A DNA stretch of 64,000 nucleotides from Ottelia alismoides (taxonomy: Eukaryota; Streptophyta; Magnoliopsida; Alismatales; Hydrocharitaceae). Location of the stretch: positions 124,001 through 188,000 of the forward strand of contig JAZKJV010003137.1 of assembly GCA_037367405.1 (NCBI GenBank). The letters are read 5' to 3'. A model generated the notes under the pieces. It worked only from the letters and a program-made list of their open reading frames with translations. It was not told the origin of the DNA and did not search any database. The translations under genes and the position numbers were made by a program. Of the stretch, positions 1-11,400 are shown one piece after another (the stretch's first letter is position 1; the number at the start of each line of letters is the position of its first letter).

Positions 1-609
1 GGCGTTGTTGCTTCTGCATCCACCAGTACCTCAGGTAGCACTTATGCATTCACTAGCAATAGTGGATCAGATATTTTAGAGTGGATTATGGACTCTGGTG
101 CCACACATCATCTGTGCGGTGATCAAGGTCTTCTTACAGGCTACCGACAGGTTCCTCCAGGCCGTACTATGGTTATTGCTAATGGGACGCATTCCCCGAT
201 TACTGGTCCGGGGGAGATTAGCCTGACACCATCTATGCATATCAAGAACGTATTGCATGCGCTTGATTTTTCGATGAATATGTTTTCCATTAGCCAACTC
301 ACAAAGGATTTAAATTGTCGGGCAACTTTTGATCCATCTTCTCTCATTTTGCAGGACATCCTTACGGGCAACGTGATTGGGCGTGGCTATGAGCAAGGCG
401 GTCTCTATCATCTTAGTCGGACCCCTTATGTTGGAGCCTCCTCTCTACCTGTTGGATCCATCTTCGCATTACTGTGGCACTTGCGCTTTGGACAACTACC
501 GCTTCAGAAATTGCGTCATGTGTTACCCCAGGTTTCACCTCACACGTCCATCCAATGTGAGGCTTCTCAGTTGGGAAAGCACCATCGGTCTACCTTTCCC
601 AGTCGTTAG
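1..609 (+). pseudogene. Ty1-copia pol fragment: aspartic protease and pre-integrase region
   Basis: The frame is open from the first base, so gag and the 5' LTR lie left of the window. A copia-type aspartic protease is recognisable by WIMDSGATHHL (positions about 79-111, catalytic D-S-G), followed by the usual conserved stretch to SISQLTKDL. Further on, LWHLRFGQLPLQKLRHV (about 466-516) is the GAG-pre-integrase segment before integrase. The zinc-binding HHCC pattern is degraded, and the frame ends at a stop at 607-609 where integrase should continue. In a living element the protease cuts the Gag-Pol polyprotein inside the virus-like particle. Family assignment is firm; the copy is inactive because later segments are shifted and stopped. 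Confidence 0.9.
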
Positions 610-1712
610 TGTCGGAGTAGAACCTCCAAGTTTGAGTTGTTTCATGGCGATATCTAGGGTCCTAGTTGTGTTCCTGATCATCAGGGACACATATTTTATA
701 TGGTTATTGTGGATGATTTCTCTTGTGTGTCGTAGGTCTTTCCGTTAAAGAATAAATCTTAAGCGGGGAATATTATCATTAGTTTCATCAATGAAGTTCG
801 TAATGTTTTTTCTGCATATGTAAAAATTGTGAGAAGTGATAATGCCTTGGAATTTTGCACTCATACTCTCTCCAATTATTTTTCATCTCAAGGGATTATC
901 CACCAAACCTCATGTGCCTATACTTCCCAACAAAATGGGGTTGCCGAAAGGAAACATCGTCATTTACTTGATGTCACCAAGTCGCTTCTCATACAGAGCC
1001 ATGCCCCTCATTCTTTCTAGGGCGATGATGTTCTTACGGCATGTTATCTCATTAATCGTATGCCGTCGTCAGTCTTAGGTGAGAAGATTCCCTTCTCTCT
1101 TGTTTTTCCTGACAAAGAATTGTTCTCCCTCACCCCTCGTGTATTTGACTCGTTGCCTTTGTCCATCAGTTATCTACAAGGATTGACAAGCTCTCTCCTA
1201 AGGCCGCCAAGTGTGTTTTCGTCGGGTACTCCAGAACACAGAAGGGGTACAAGTGTTATGATCCATTGTGCAGGAGGTATCTCGTTAGTGTTGATGTTAC
1301 CTTTTTCGAGTCTGTTATGTACTTCTTCTCATCTACAGGTGATCAGTTGGGATCCTCTGGCACTACTGAAACTATATACATGCCATCACCACCATCACTT
1401 GCATCATCATCACTACCACCTCCACCGCTACCATCCCCTACACCTCCTGTCATTGTTCATGTTTCCCCATTGCCACTCCACTATAGTCGTAGGCTTGCTT
1501 CTGCTCATGGTCACCGCTCATCATCTAGCTCGCCTGAGGTATGTTCTGAGAATATTATTAATATTGATGGATCTGATGATTTCTCTGAGCGGGATGTGTT
1601 ACAAAGGCCAAATGAGGAGGCAGGTGATTTGGATCTACCTATTGCTCTTCGGAAGCAGAAGCGCAGTTGCGCGTCATATCCTATAGCATCTACTGTGTCT
1701 TTTGATCGCTAG
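610..1712 (+). pseudogene. Ty1-copia integrase core and linker, frameshifted
   Basis: Integrase remains are spread over several frames. FELFHGDI and YMVIVDDFS (about 630-722) mark the first catalytic Asp region. RSDNALEF (about 832-855) marks the second Asp, and SQQNGVAERKHRHLL (about 925-970) carries the catalytic Glu. A stop interrupts at 1018-1020. The segment after LINRMPSSVLG shifts frame near 1090 and again before 1266, where RRYLVSVDVTFFES resumes the conserved integrase C-terminus. The proline/serine-rich stretch to 1712 is the variable linker between integrase and RT. At least two frameshifts and two stops make it non-functional. Integrase would normally insert the cDNA into the genome. 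Confidence 0.85.
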
Positions 1713-1748
1713 ACTGGAGATTTTAGGAGCTTTGTCATTGCACTATCG

Positions 1749-3292
1749 GTGGTGGATATTCCACGGAATTACCAAGATGCGTTGAAGGATAGTCGATGGC
1801 ATTTAACCATGGAAGAAGAAATGGCTGCTCCTCAGTCAAGAGGCACCTGGAGCCTTGTTACTGCACCAACTGATGTGTCCACAGTGAGCTGCAAGTGGGT
1901 CTTTACAGTTAAGCAAAATGCAGATGGCAGCATTGACAGATACAAGGCACGCCTGGTTGCTCGTGGCTTTACACAAACATATGGTGTGGATTATCTTGAT
2001 ACATTCTCGTCAGTTGCTCGCCATTCCACCCTACGGATCCTCCTCTCTGTTGCGGTTACTCACGATTGGCCACTATACCAATTAGATGTGAAGAATGCAT
2101 TCTTATACGGTGACTTACAGAAGTAAGTCTACATGCAACAGCCACCTGGTTTTGCTATTGAGGGGAGTGTTCTAAGGCGTGTAGACTTCATAAGGCTATC
2201 TATGGCCTTAAGCAGAGGTCCGGAGCTTGGTTCCAGAAACTCTCACACCTGTTTGAGAAACAGGGGTACAGACGTTCCAATACAGATCATTCCTTGTTCG
2301 TACAGAAGACACCCAGAGGAATTATTGCAATTATGGTGTATGTAGATGATATCTTGATTACATGTGATGATGAACACGGAATTCAGAGGGCGAAAGAAAT
2401 GTTGGATCGTGAATTTGTCACCAAGGATCTTGAAGTTCTTAGATATTTTCTGGGACTGGAATTTGCCAAAAATCCTCATGGGCTGGTAATGACCCAGAGA
2501 AAATATGTCAATGACCTGTTGAGTGAAACAGGAATGCTTGGTTGCCGACCTGCCACTACTCCCACGGATCCCAGTATGAAATTATATGATGACGACACTG
2601 ATGAGGTGGATAGGAGAAGATACAGAGAACTGGTGGGCAAGCTTCTCTATGTTACTATTACCAGACCTGATATCATCTTTACTATGAGTCGGGTGAGCCA
2701 GTTCATGGAGCAACCACGTCAGGTACATATGGATGCTATACATATGATACTCAGGTACCTTAAGTCATCTCCAGGTGCAGGTCTGTTGTTCAAGAAAGAC
2801 AAGGAGATTATCATCTCAGCATGTGCAGATGTAGATTACGCAGGATGTCCTAAGGATAAGAAGTCCACCACTGGATTTGTTGTGTATGTCGGAGACTCTC
2901 TGGTCTCATGGAGAAGCAAGAAGCAAACGGTTGTAGCAAGATCTAGTGTTGAGTCTGAATATAGGGCTATGGCCCAGGTCAGTACAGAAATAATGTGGGT
3001 GAAGGTTGTGCTTACAGATCTATATATAAAAGTCCTGCGTCCTATGGCTCTGGAATGTGATAATCAAGCTGCTCTATTCATTGCAAATAATCCAGCATTT
3101 CATGAACGAACCAAGCACGTTGAGGTTGATTGTCACTTCATACGAGATATGATTTAGAAGGGGTTTATTTCTACATCCCATGTTAGCTCAAGGAACCAAA
3201 CTACAGACATCTTCACCAAGGCATTACTTCAAGAGTCGTTCCAGAAGTGTTCGTCCAAGCTGAGCATGATTGACATCTATGCTCCACCTTGA
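1749..3292 (+). pseudogene. Ty1-copia reverse transcriptase and RNase H
   Basis: The RT (RVT_2 type) starts at about 1749. It carries SCKWVFTVKQNADG, ARLVARGFTQTYGVDY and YQLDVKNAFLYGDL (catalytic Asp, about 2078-2119). A stop at 2124-2126 and a frameshift between about 2180 and 2294 break it. From 2294 the frame is clean: VYVDDIL (catalytic YVDD, about 2339-2359), RYFLGLEF, TRPDI, and then RNase H with ADVDYAGCPKDKKSTTGF and ARSSVESEYRAMA. A TAG at 3155-3157 interrupts the last segment. The same frame then runs through NQTTDIFTKAL to a TGA at 3290-3292 that overlaps the polypurine tract, the normal pol end in copia elements. The short LTR fits small-LTR copia lineages, but I do not name one. 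Confidence 0.92.
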
Positions 3293-3299
3293 GGGGGAG
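3291..3299 (+). other. Copia polypurine tract
   Basis: The purine run GAGGGGGAG lies directly before the TGT that opens the 3' LTR and overlaps the pol stop. This is the usual plus-strand priming site position in plant copia elements. Confidence 0.8.
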
Positions 3300-3446
3300 T
3301 GTAGAGATATATGTTATTCTCGTCTGTATCGTTTTGCATTTTCTTTTTCCCGTTGGACTCTTGATGTATTTTACCCATAGGCTACTCTCCTATATAAGAG
3401 AGCCTAAGGCGTATGGAATAAACAAGTTTTCTCATTTTTCCCAACA
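3300..3446 (+). mobile_element. Copia 3' LTR, about 147 bp
   Basis: It starts TGTAGAGATAT right after the polypurine tract and ends CCCAACA, giving the standard TG...CA ends. Inside are a TATA-like CTATATAAG (about 3390-3398) and an AATAAA polyadenylation-like signal (about 3417-3422), the expected U3/R order. The 5' LTR is outside the window, so the length cannot be confirmed by a pair; an alternative end at 3457 is possible. Confidence 0.7.
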
Positions 3447-3675
3447 GTGATTTAACATGGAATCCTACTCTGTGAGGAACGAAATGAAACAACGAAAGAA
3501 GGCGACTCAACAGTCGGATGCTATGTTATTCTCTCTCTTAAAGGTTAAATGTGGCGTGGGCCTTCTTGTATAGCCCCACCAGTGAGACCAAGTACCGTTC
3601 ACAGGTGATGTGCGATTGATGAACCTCAATTTCATCATTATAATTTCCATATTTTAAGCCCCTTACTCAAATTAG
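3447..3675. other. Spacer, no recognised feature
   Basis: There is no coding frame or clear repeat. TTTAACATGGAATC at 3451-3464 loosely resembles the start of a copia leader and primer-binding site, but it matches only partly. Confidence 0.4.
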
Positions 3676-6600
3676 TGTCAATAAAAATTAGAGTAAATCA
3701 TGTATTTATCTTGGTCTTAAAATAAATTAAAAATACAAAAAAATGACAAAACAAAAATCGTAGTGTTTTTACACCTTTAAAAACGCTCACAAAAATCTTT
3801 CTCCCTTTGTTTAACTTCTTTTGCTTTTTTATCAACATGAAACTTGTAGATCTCGATGAGATATTGATATATATAACTTTCATGTTTTGAGTTTTTCCAA
3901 ATTCGCTCTCCTATTTCTTTTCGATTTTTCTTTTATTTTTAATTTTCTGAATAATCTCATTGGGACACGTGGATCCCTCTGGTTGAGCCATGTGGCCTGT
4001 TGTCCCTTGTGCCTCCTGCCATGCTCCACACCGTCCGATCATCTCTGGCGCTCTCCATCTCAGCCGCATTTCCACGCTATCTCCACCCTTTGATCTATCG
4101 CCGGATCTCATCTGGATCGTTCTTCGCCGCTCACTCCTCGACCAAAGGATCACTATATCCAACGGCCCATTCACTTCACTTCTGGCCCGTCGATGTGCGT
4201 GATTGATTAGATCAGGACCGCTTCTTCGCGCCCTCGTCTCAGCCGTTGGATCGCAAGATCCAACGTTGACACCTCGTCTCCTTCCTCCAGCCCCTCCTCT
4301 CTCCCACGATCACCTATTCGCGCACGTCGCCTCCTTCCTTTTTCTCCGACCTCGACGGCCTCTTCCACCACTCGATGAACACGCCACGTCCAAGCCCACT
4401 CCCCCGTCATCCTCGCGGACCGCGTAGCTCCTTAGGTCGTCTTCTCTCTCGCTCCATATTCCACTCGTAAATCACGACCTCCACCACCTTCATCTCTACC
4501 CTATCCCCTTCAAATACGTTGTCGTCACCCAAGCTTGCAAAAGTCGGCCGACTAGGCCGACTAGTCGAGTCGGGGGGGTAGCCGACTCGACTAGGCCTAG
4601 TCGGCCCTTAGTCGGTCCACCCGACTAGTCTGGCCGACTAATCGGCCGACTTTTACAACAACCTTTTTTATTTTTTTTTGTTTTTCACCTTTTTTTAAAG
4701 CAAACACATTCTAATATGCTGAATGTTATATTTAAAGTCAATTACTTCTTTTGTTTCATCATGATGTCATATAAAATGTACAAATATATGTACATACATA
4801 CGAATATATGGATAAAAAATGATTTATATATTTAAAATAATTAAAAATTCAAAACCGACTAATGACCGACTAATTCCGACTAGTCGCCCGACTGCCGACT
4901 AATCCTTAGTAGGTGACCCCGCCGACTGAATACCGACTACCGCAATCTGCAACCTTGTCGCTGCCTGCAATTTAAGTGGACACAGGCCTTGGCCCAGCAT
5001 TTCTCCATCTCCCGTGACAGGGGAAGGTCGGATCAACAACACGAAGACAACCAACGGCTCCGGTGACGACCCTTGGTCATTATAGGCCATGTTCCGACCG
5101 TAACACGCCGACGAGCTGCTCCAACTGGTTGCAGGAGTCCAGCAAAGACCAGAACTTCCATTGGAGCTCAGCCCAGACCACCCTCTTCCACCTCGATCTC
5201 CAGGTAAGTCTTCTTATCTTTTCCTTCGAGTTTCTACTAATTAATTAGGCGTAACTTCTAATCCTCACCTTCAATTCACCATCGCCCAAGCTTCCCCATT
5301 CCTCGCTCATCCTCGTGCTACACTTCACCCACCTTCTCCTCTCCGTCAGAACCTCAACCATGCCACCCATTTGCTCCGCCATTCGCGGCGGAGGAATCCG
5401 ACGAGCCTCCACCTTCTCCGCCCGCAAAGGCCCTCACTTCATCCCACTTCACCTATGCACAACACCTGCATGCTTCGGCTAGTTTTTCTAATCTTTTTGC
5501 ATGTGCTGCCATTAAATGGTCGGAGCTTCGTCGGAGCTGACTTCTCAAGCTCCGCCTCTGAGGTAGGGGCATCGCTAGCCTCATTCAGAAAATCCAGCAT
5601 CTTCCCAGTGCTTCGACGTTAACCTCCAACCTTCCAGGAATCTCCATGGAGCTCCATCACGGACGGACGATGACGGTGGATCTTGTGCAGACCCGTCAGA
5701 GACCCAATAGTGTCGCCAGCCAACGGAGGAGGAGGAAGCTCCAGAACGTACAGGTGTTGTTGGATGACATCCTCCAGTGCTCATCCAACGGCCTACATTC
5801 AGCCACGTTGACGCCTCCAAGGCTCGGAAGCTCGAGAGATCCAAGCCAGTACCCAAAGCTCCAGATCTGTCCACGTAGTCCAAGCCTCAGCCCGAGTCAC
5901 GCCTCAAGCCAAAGCCTCCATCCAAGCCTAGCCTCATGTGCCTTGGTCATGTGAGGGCTGGGAAAATTGCAGGGGTGCCCCAGCGACTTCTCCAGATTGC
6001 ATTAGGTCCTCCAAGCACGTGCATAGCATGCGTGTCTGGGGTTATTTGCATCCAACCCCCTTCGAGTTTTAATAATTGCAATATAGCCCCTGCATGCATG
6101 GATAAATTACAGGGAAAGTCTCGCGCTTTGTTTTAATTGCATTTATACCCTTCCAGTGATCTGTTTGTAATGTTTTCTGATTATTTTGCATGTTTTCTTT
6201 ACGTTTATGCCCCTGGACTCTTTTGTGAATATCTTAAGCATACGACCTCTATTTCAGTTGATGTTAGTTGCGTTTCAAAGCTTATTTCTTTATCGATCTT
6301 ATGGCATGATTTGTTTCATGATTTACACTTGAAATTCTGATGATTAATTCTTGTAATATAGTGTCTCTTGTTTAATCATTTCACGTGCCTTTTATTAGTT
6401 CATCAATTAAATTTGCTTCATTAATAGAATATGAAATTGACTACATATAAGTATCTTACTTACGTAAAGTATATTTGCGTAGTTTTACATTTGTATCTCA
6501 TTGCATTATAAAAATCAAATAAAAAATGTTTTCATATGTTTATATCATGTTTCTTTGTGCGATGACATATTAGTTTTTAATTCATCACTTCATCTGAGTA

Positions 6601-6720
6601 TTAGGAGTCTAAATAAGTACTTAAGAGGCTTGTGTCCTTGAGTTCGACCTTGGGCTTGCCTAAAGTAAATAAATTTGACCGCTTATGTTTAATTGAAAAA
6701 CGGATTAAGTGGTTTTTGAT
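3676..6720 (+). mobile_element. LTR-like block of a large gypsy-type element, probably solo
   Basis: The block has no conserved protein. It shares an ordered set of landmarks with the LTR and leader that precede the Athila-like gag at 37200-40496. These are an AT-rich head, ACATGAAACTTGTAGATCTC (3835-3854), ACGTGG, a pyrimidine-rich middle (3980-5900), a stretch of the type AAATTGCAGGGGTGCCCC (about 5964), an AT-rich tail, and TCCTTGAGTTCGACCTTGG (6635-6653). A GGTAAG donor-like site occurs at about 5201. No gag or pol follows, which suggests a solo LTR or truncated copy. The exact ends are unknown, and the start at TGTCAATAAAA is only a guess. The short open frames in this block are compositional. 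Confidence 0.4.
4541..4940. repeat. GACTAGTCGGCCGACT-rich inverted-repeat cluster
   Basis: Two dense clusters of CCGACTA/TAGTCGG words (4541-4655 and 4854-4940) flank an AT-rich core. Several words are self-complementary, for example GTCGGCCGAC. Two clusters around a non-coding centre resemble a short non-autonomous DNA transposon with subterminal repeats, perhaps hAT-like. No convincing target duplication was seen. Confidence 0.5.
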
Positions 6721-7194
6721 GAATCAAAAATTGCCTGACTGCAACGAGACTCGAATGTCAATTAGACATAATTAAGAGGCTTCATTTCGGGTTCATCAGC
6801 GACTAAACCTTTGGATGTGGTAATTGGACCCTAGAGGGATCCAATTACCCATTTATGGATGCATACTCTAACAAATTATTATATATGCATTGAAGAATCA
6901 AGTAACATTTCAGATTCGAAATAAAATAATTTGAATTTGAATTTTTGAAACTCAAAATGCATTGCATTTGATTTAAGTTAAGATGTTGGTTTTAAATTTG
7001 ATTTGAAATCAGAATGAAACTTTCAAAATGAATTGAACTTGAATCCTGATGGATTTAAATGTATTCAATTTGATTAATACCTTTAACTATGGTCCAAATT
7101 GGAGGGGAGGTGTTAGAAGCACCATTTTCTATATATTTCCTATTTTTATCATTTTGTCATTTCCTATTTTGCATATTGGAATATATGACGTGCA
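6721..7194. other. AT-rich non-coding stretch
   Basis: It probably continues the leader of the LTR-like block to its left. No protein motif, tRNA or clear repeat was seen. Confidence 0.4.
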
Positions 7195-7817
7195 CATTTG
7201 ATGGAAACTGAAGATGGGGGACGATAATATTCAAAAGAAAGATTCTTTTAGATACTCGAAATCTATTTTGCAATGGGGAAATTAATGGGGATGTTACTCA
7301 TAGAACAGGTTGGATAAAGTAGAGAGGAGTCTCTATTGTTCTTTGTGATAAAGTCAAAGGAAAGTATTACAAAGCAACCATGAGACCTGTTATGCCTGTA
7401 AACCATAGACATGTGCAAAGAATGAAAGTAGCAAAAATAAAAATGCTAAGGAAGATGTGTGGTCATACACGAAAATATCGGATTCAGAATGATGCAATCA
7501 GAAGGAAAGTTGATGTAGCTCCGATAGAAGATAAGATGACAGAAAATTGCTTAAGATGGTATGGCCTTTGATGCAGCGTGAAATGGAAATATAGGGCTGC
7601 CCTTTTGCAAAGGAGGTCGGTTGATGCACCAGTTAGAAGATGCATGATTTGGGATCTTGAGTCGGTTAAGAGAGGACGAGGAAGGTCCAAGAAGTGTTGG
7701 AATGAGACTATCCGAAGGGATCTTAGTTTTTTGGACTTAATCACGAGAATGGCCCAAAACAAATCTGAATGAAGGCAAAAATTCATGTAACCGACCCTAC
7801 TTAGTTTGTTGTTGTTG
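7195..7817 (+). pseudogene. RTE-type LINE, C-terminal end and TTG tail
   Basis: Two open segments (7380-7571 and 7578-7772) separated by a stop and frame change encode the RT C-terminal tail typical of plant RTE-type LINEs. Motifs are HVQRMKVAKIKMLRKMCGHT, APIEDK, LRWYGL, DAPVRRC and KRGRGRSKKCWNETIRRDL. Upstream, DSFRYSKSIL (about 7231-7260) belongs to the same domain in a broken frame. After the coding end comes CCGACCCTACTTAG and then a GTTGTTGTTG tail (7808-7817), the usual 3' end of these elements. Endonuclease and RT core are missing, consistent with 5' truncation. It lies just downstream of the last recognised MUB exon. Confidence 0.85.
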
Positions 7818-8241
7818 GAGTTACTTTTCAAGAAGAATTATCGATAAATAAAAGTGAATGAGGAGGGCGGCCAGTTACAACCATATTACCTCGAAAAGAA
7901 AATATTGAAGAAATTTTATGTTGTCTTAATAACTGAATGGCATAAATTTATACAATCTAACCAATATAACCGATATACTTTCCAACATAACAGACGGCAG
8001 AAATATAATCATTGTTATTGTTATTTTATAATAATCATAGAATTCAGTTGATGATTGCAATCAATCAATTAGTTAACATGAAAAGGGTTGCGAGACCATC
8101 TCAAGCCTGGTATGAAGAAAATTATTAATATTCGACTTCTATAGGTAGCCAAAATAGAGTTCCATAAGTATGCAAAGGCCTCCATGAAGACACAAATGAG
8201 CAGCCGCCCAAATCTTATGGTAAAATGACTGAACAAATTAC
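7818..8241. other. MUB intron 2 or 3' region, no recognised exon
   Basis: On the minus strand this follows the donor of MUB exon 2. I searched it for a short exon ending in a Cys-rich CaaX-type motif and found none. Confidence 0.4.
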
Positions 8242-8412
8242 CTGTTTTAGGTTTCACCAATGGTGGCTGGACTACAACATGCATGGTGATAACCCCTCCA
8301 GGAAGCTCACCGAATGGCATTCGACATTGAGCAACTGTTTTATTGTTCTCCAAAACCTTCCCCGCACTTATGATCTTCACATCATTTGCTGACTTTGGTA
8401 TTATTTTTTTAT
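8242..8412 (-). CDS. MUB: MUB exon 2
   Basis: The exon is 171 bp. The acceptor reads CTGTTACAG before ATAAAAAAATAATACC, and the donor reads ACAG followed by GTAATTTG. With one base carried over from exon 1 it gives D-KKIIPKSANDVKIISAG, then KVLENNKTVAQCRMPFGEL and PGGVITMHVVVQPPLVKPKT. It ends one base into a codon, so a further exon is required. The core KIISAGKVLEN and GGVITMHVVVQPP is the conserved C-terminal half of the ubiquitin fold. The KKII at the start, where relatives usually have KENG, is a local divergence. Confidence 0.88.
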
Positions 8413-11400
8413 CTGTAACAGTAATACCAATATAAACAACAAGAGACGGTCTCCAATAAAGCCTTGAAGAAATTACCTGAGTATGGGGAATGATTCATTC
8501 GCCATTACCAAAATACAAAGACCAACAGAACAAAAAATATATTTTTTGAAAGCAAACAAAAAATAGTTCAGAATTTTTTTATGTATGATGCGGTCAAATT
8601 AAGGCCAAGGATATTACACGTATTGGCAGCACCACTTCCTTGATGCATGCGAGAAATTTCTATATTACAATTCCAAATATGATCTGTTATCCATGCCTTT
8701 ATAAACAGATCCATATTTCACTTCCTTATTTCTTCAGCAGAAAATAAGTTCCATTGACGTCAAGAGTTCTTTGACAATTTATGCTCTTAGTCCACTTTCA
8801 AAAAACAGCTTTTCATTCTAAAAGTGACAGCTTCGTTTTTTATTGGATAGATGGTCGTCCATTGTTAAGCACAATGTATCCAATATTTATCAATATCATT
8901 AATATACTTCGAGCGGACACCTTCGCGTCCCCCTTTTCTGCCTCAAACAAATTATCAATGTCATTATTTTGTAATAGATTTACAGTAATACAGACAAATA
9001 ACTGATTTTGGATCTACCCAATTATTTAGTATAGCTGGAGGATATGGATCCAAGTTACTACGTCGGTTGCCAAGCATGACAGATTCAACACTGTTAGTAA
9101 AAGAGAGAGAGAGAGAGAGAGATCCAATACGACCCTCATCTCATATCCATTGTGGCCAACTATCTATGATATGATATCTACATGGCATTTCTACTCACAA
9201 GTGAGAGGAAGTATACCCGGTATCATTAGCAAATACAACAGAACTCTTAAAGATGGATATGTAAAGTACTATTACAGTCATCCGCATAAATAATTTCGAC
9301 ACGCCTAAAGTTGGGAGTGTAGATAACTGGTCCTTTTTAATTCCGCATTATGGTCATAATTGCAGTTCCATGAGAATCTAAATCGGCATATCCTGATTGC
9401 ACTGGCTGGTAACAAATATGCACTTATCCATTCTTGCTTATCTTGATTTAAACCTGGAATGACCTTAGTTTTAAAAGGGCTTGATTTTGGCTTTTACAGC
9501 CATATATAGGGTATCATATGACAGCAAATTTTCATTTATATAATGGGTTGTTTTTTAGCGGGTTTTAGAGCTTTGTACTAGCAAGGAAGTACATGCTTCC
9601 CTAGCAACGGTCGATACCCCCTTTGTATAATCCTACGCAAAATTAAAATTATGATTGCATGTCAGATTGATCAAATAATTTATTGTGACGCAGTATACAT
9701 CCTTTGTGTGATTCTAAGCTAACTGCAAAGTGTGATTACATGTCCGAATGATTAAGTACTTTATTATGATGCATGGGTCACTTGTAGTAGAGTACGATGA
9801 TGCTAATGATGTTGAGATGGAGTTATGATATGTCTAAGCAGTAGAAACAAAACTAGACTGATTAGAGGTCTTTATCTGCTGAAGTTTTAGTTCTGTGAAG
9901 CAGCATGCTGGTATATTATGGGATATACCGGCATCCATGCTTACAGTTCACGAAGGAATTCCAAGGACAGATATCAGGTTAAAACCTTTATAGTTTATAC
10001 CAGTATAAGCCTGACTGAGAAACACGAGTATATATGAAGAAATACCCGATATAAACCTTTAAAACCTAAATTACGCAGGAATTATCAGTATACTGGTCGG
10101 GCTGAGGTATACCGGCATAATTTGGTTCGCCGGTACATAAATTATATACAAATATGGGTCTTGTTTCCAGTAAAATGTGGCAGGGGGCTTGATATACCAG
10201 TACATGAACCTGCCAGAACTGCAATATGGCTAAAAAAAGTTTCAACATGTTAGGGTGCCTTTTGGTTGCCAGGTTAGCTCGGGTTAAACTAGAGGGTAAA
10301 CCAGTTTTGTTTGGTGTTTGGATAGAGGGTTAGGGGTTGAGTGGGTTTGTTGTGATGTGATTGTATTGAAGTTTGGAAAAGTGAGTAGTTATTGTGATGT
10401 GATTGTATTGAAGTTTGGAAATGCGAGTAGAAGTTGAGTAGTTTATAATTTTTAGATGATATGATGGTATACAATATTATTTTTTGATGGAATAAGAGAA
10501 ATGATTTATTTAATGTATAAAAAAGAGGGGGGAGTGGGCCCCACAAGTGAGAGAAATAGTGGGTTTTGGGGGGTACCCCCCCCCCCGGGGGGGGGGGGTG
10601 TTAAACCCCCAACCTTAGAGTTTTTATGGGCCATTTAATGATAAACTTTATGCTAGTTCTCTGTTAAAGATGTACGGATTTTGTAATAAATCTAAGAAAG
10701 ATGTGATCCATCAGGATCTTAAACATGGACATCGATGGGTGTTCCATGTCCAATAATTGCATACAGGGGAGAATAAACCTCTACTAAAATACTCAATTCT
10801 ATAATGATTACTATGTTATGCCAAAATACAGTGTCTTTACTCGATACTACTATTCTTGTTAATAAGTTACTAAGCATGTGGTTTCCTTGTTGCTTAGACA
10901 AGTAAGAACTCGGCATGATAGCATGTGAAAGAATTGAATGGCCACTGTTTTTAAAGTCAATTTGAATATAAATAATTATCTAATCGATGTTCTAGTGAAC
11001 CTCTTAGTGGTTTTGGGTTCATTTCTTTTGGAGGAATGGTTTTGTGTTCATGTTCATCGGTATGGGAGAGATTGGTGGCCAATTAAAATCCAAGGAGAGC
11101 AATGAACACCAAAGATCCTTGGAGTGAAGTACTTGTTTGATTTTTACTGAAATAATCGGACGAGTTTAATGGTAAATAAGAAGTTGAACACAGAAAAAAA
11201 ACATCAGATTTTGACATTTATTTTGTATAATCATATTCTAAACCCTCTTAAAAACACATATTTTAAACAAGCAGACATTTGTAAGGTTATTAAACTACCA
11301 AGTGCATCGTTGAAATCATCAACAAGATGCCCCAAAAACACAAAAATGCCTTGCCAGAATGCCTCGCCTTGAGGCGTTCTGCCTCAGCTACGCCTCAACC

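Larger units (their letters stand above)
10245..10620. mobile_element. Possible short non-autonomous DNA element
   Basis: The left part reads GGTGCCTTTTGGTTGCC and GGGTTAAAC; the right part reads GTTAAACCCCCAACC. They are loosely inverted around a non-coding AT-rich centre that contains a 42-bp tandem repeat. The style is that of small hAT or PIF-type elements. Termini and target duplication are not resolved. Confidence 0.35.

Noticed and set aside
7818..8241. Terminal MUB exon
   Set aside because: No acceptor followed by a Cys-rich ending in the right phase could be found. Read-through of the frame to 8069 gives a hydrophobic tail unlike the family.
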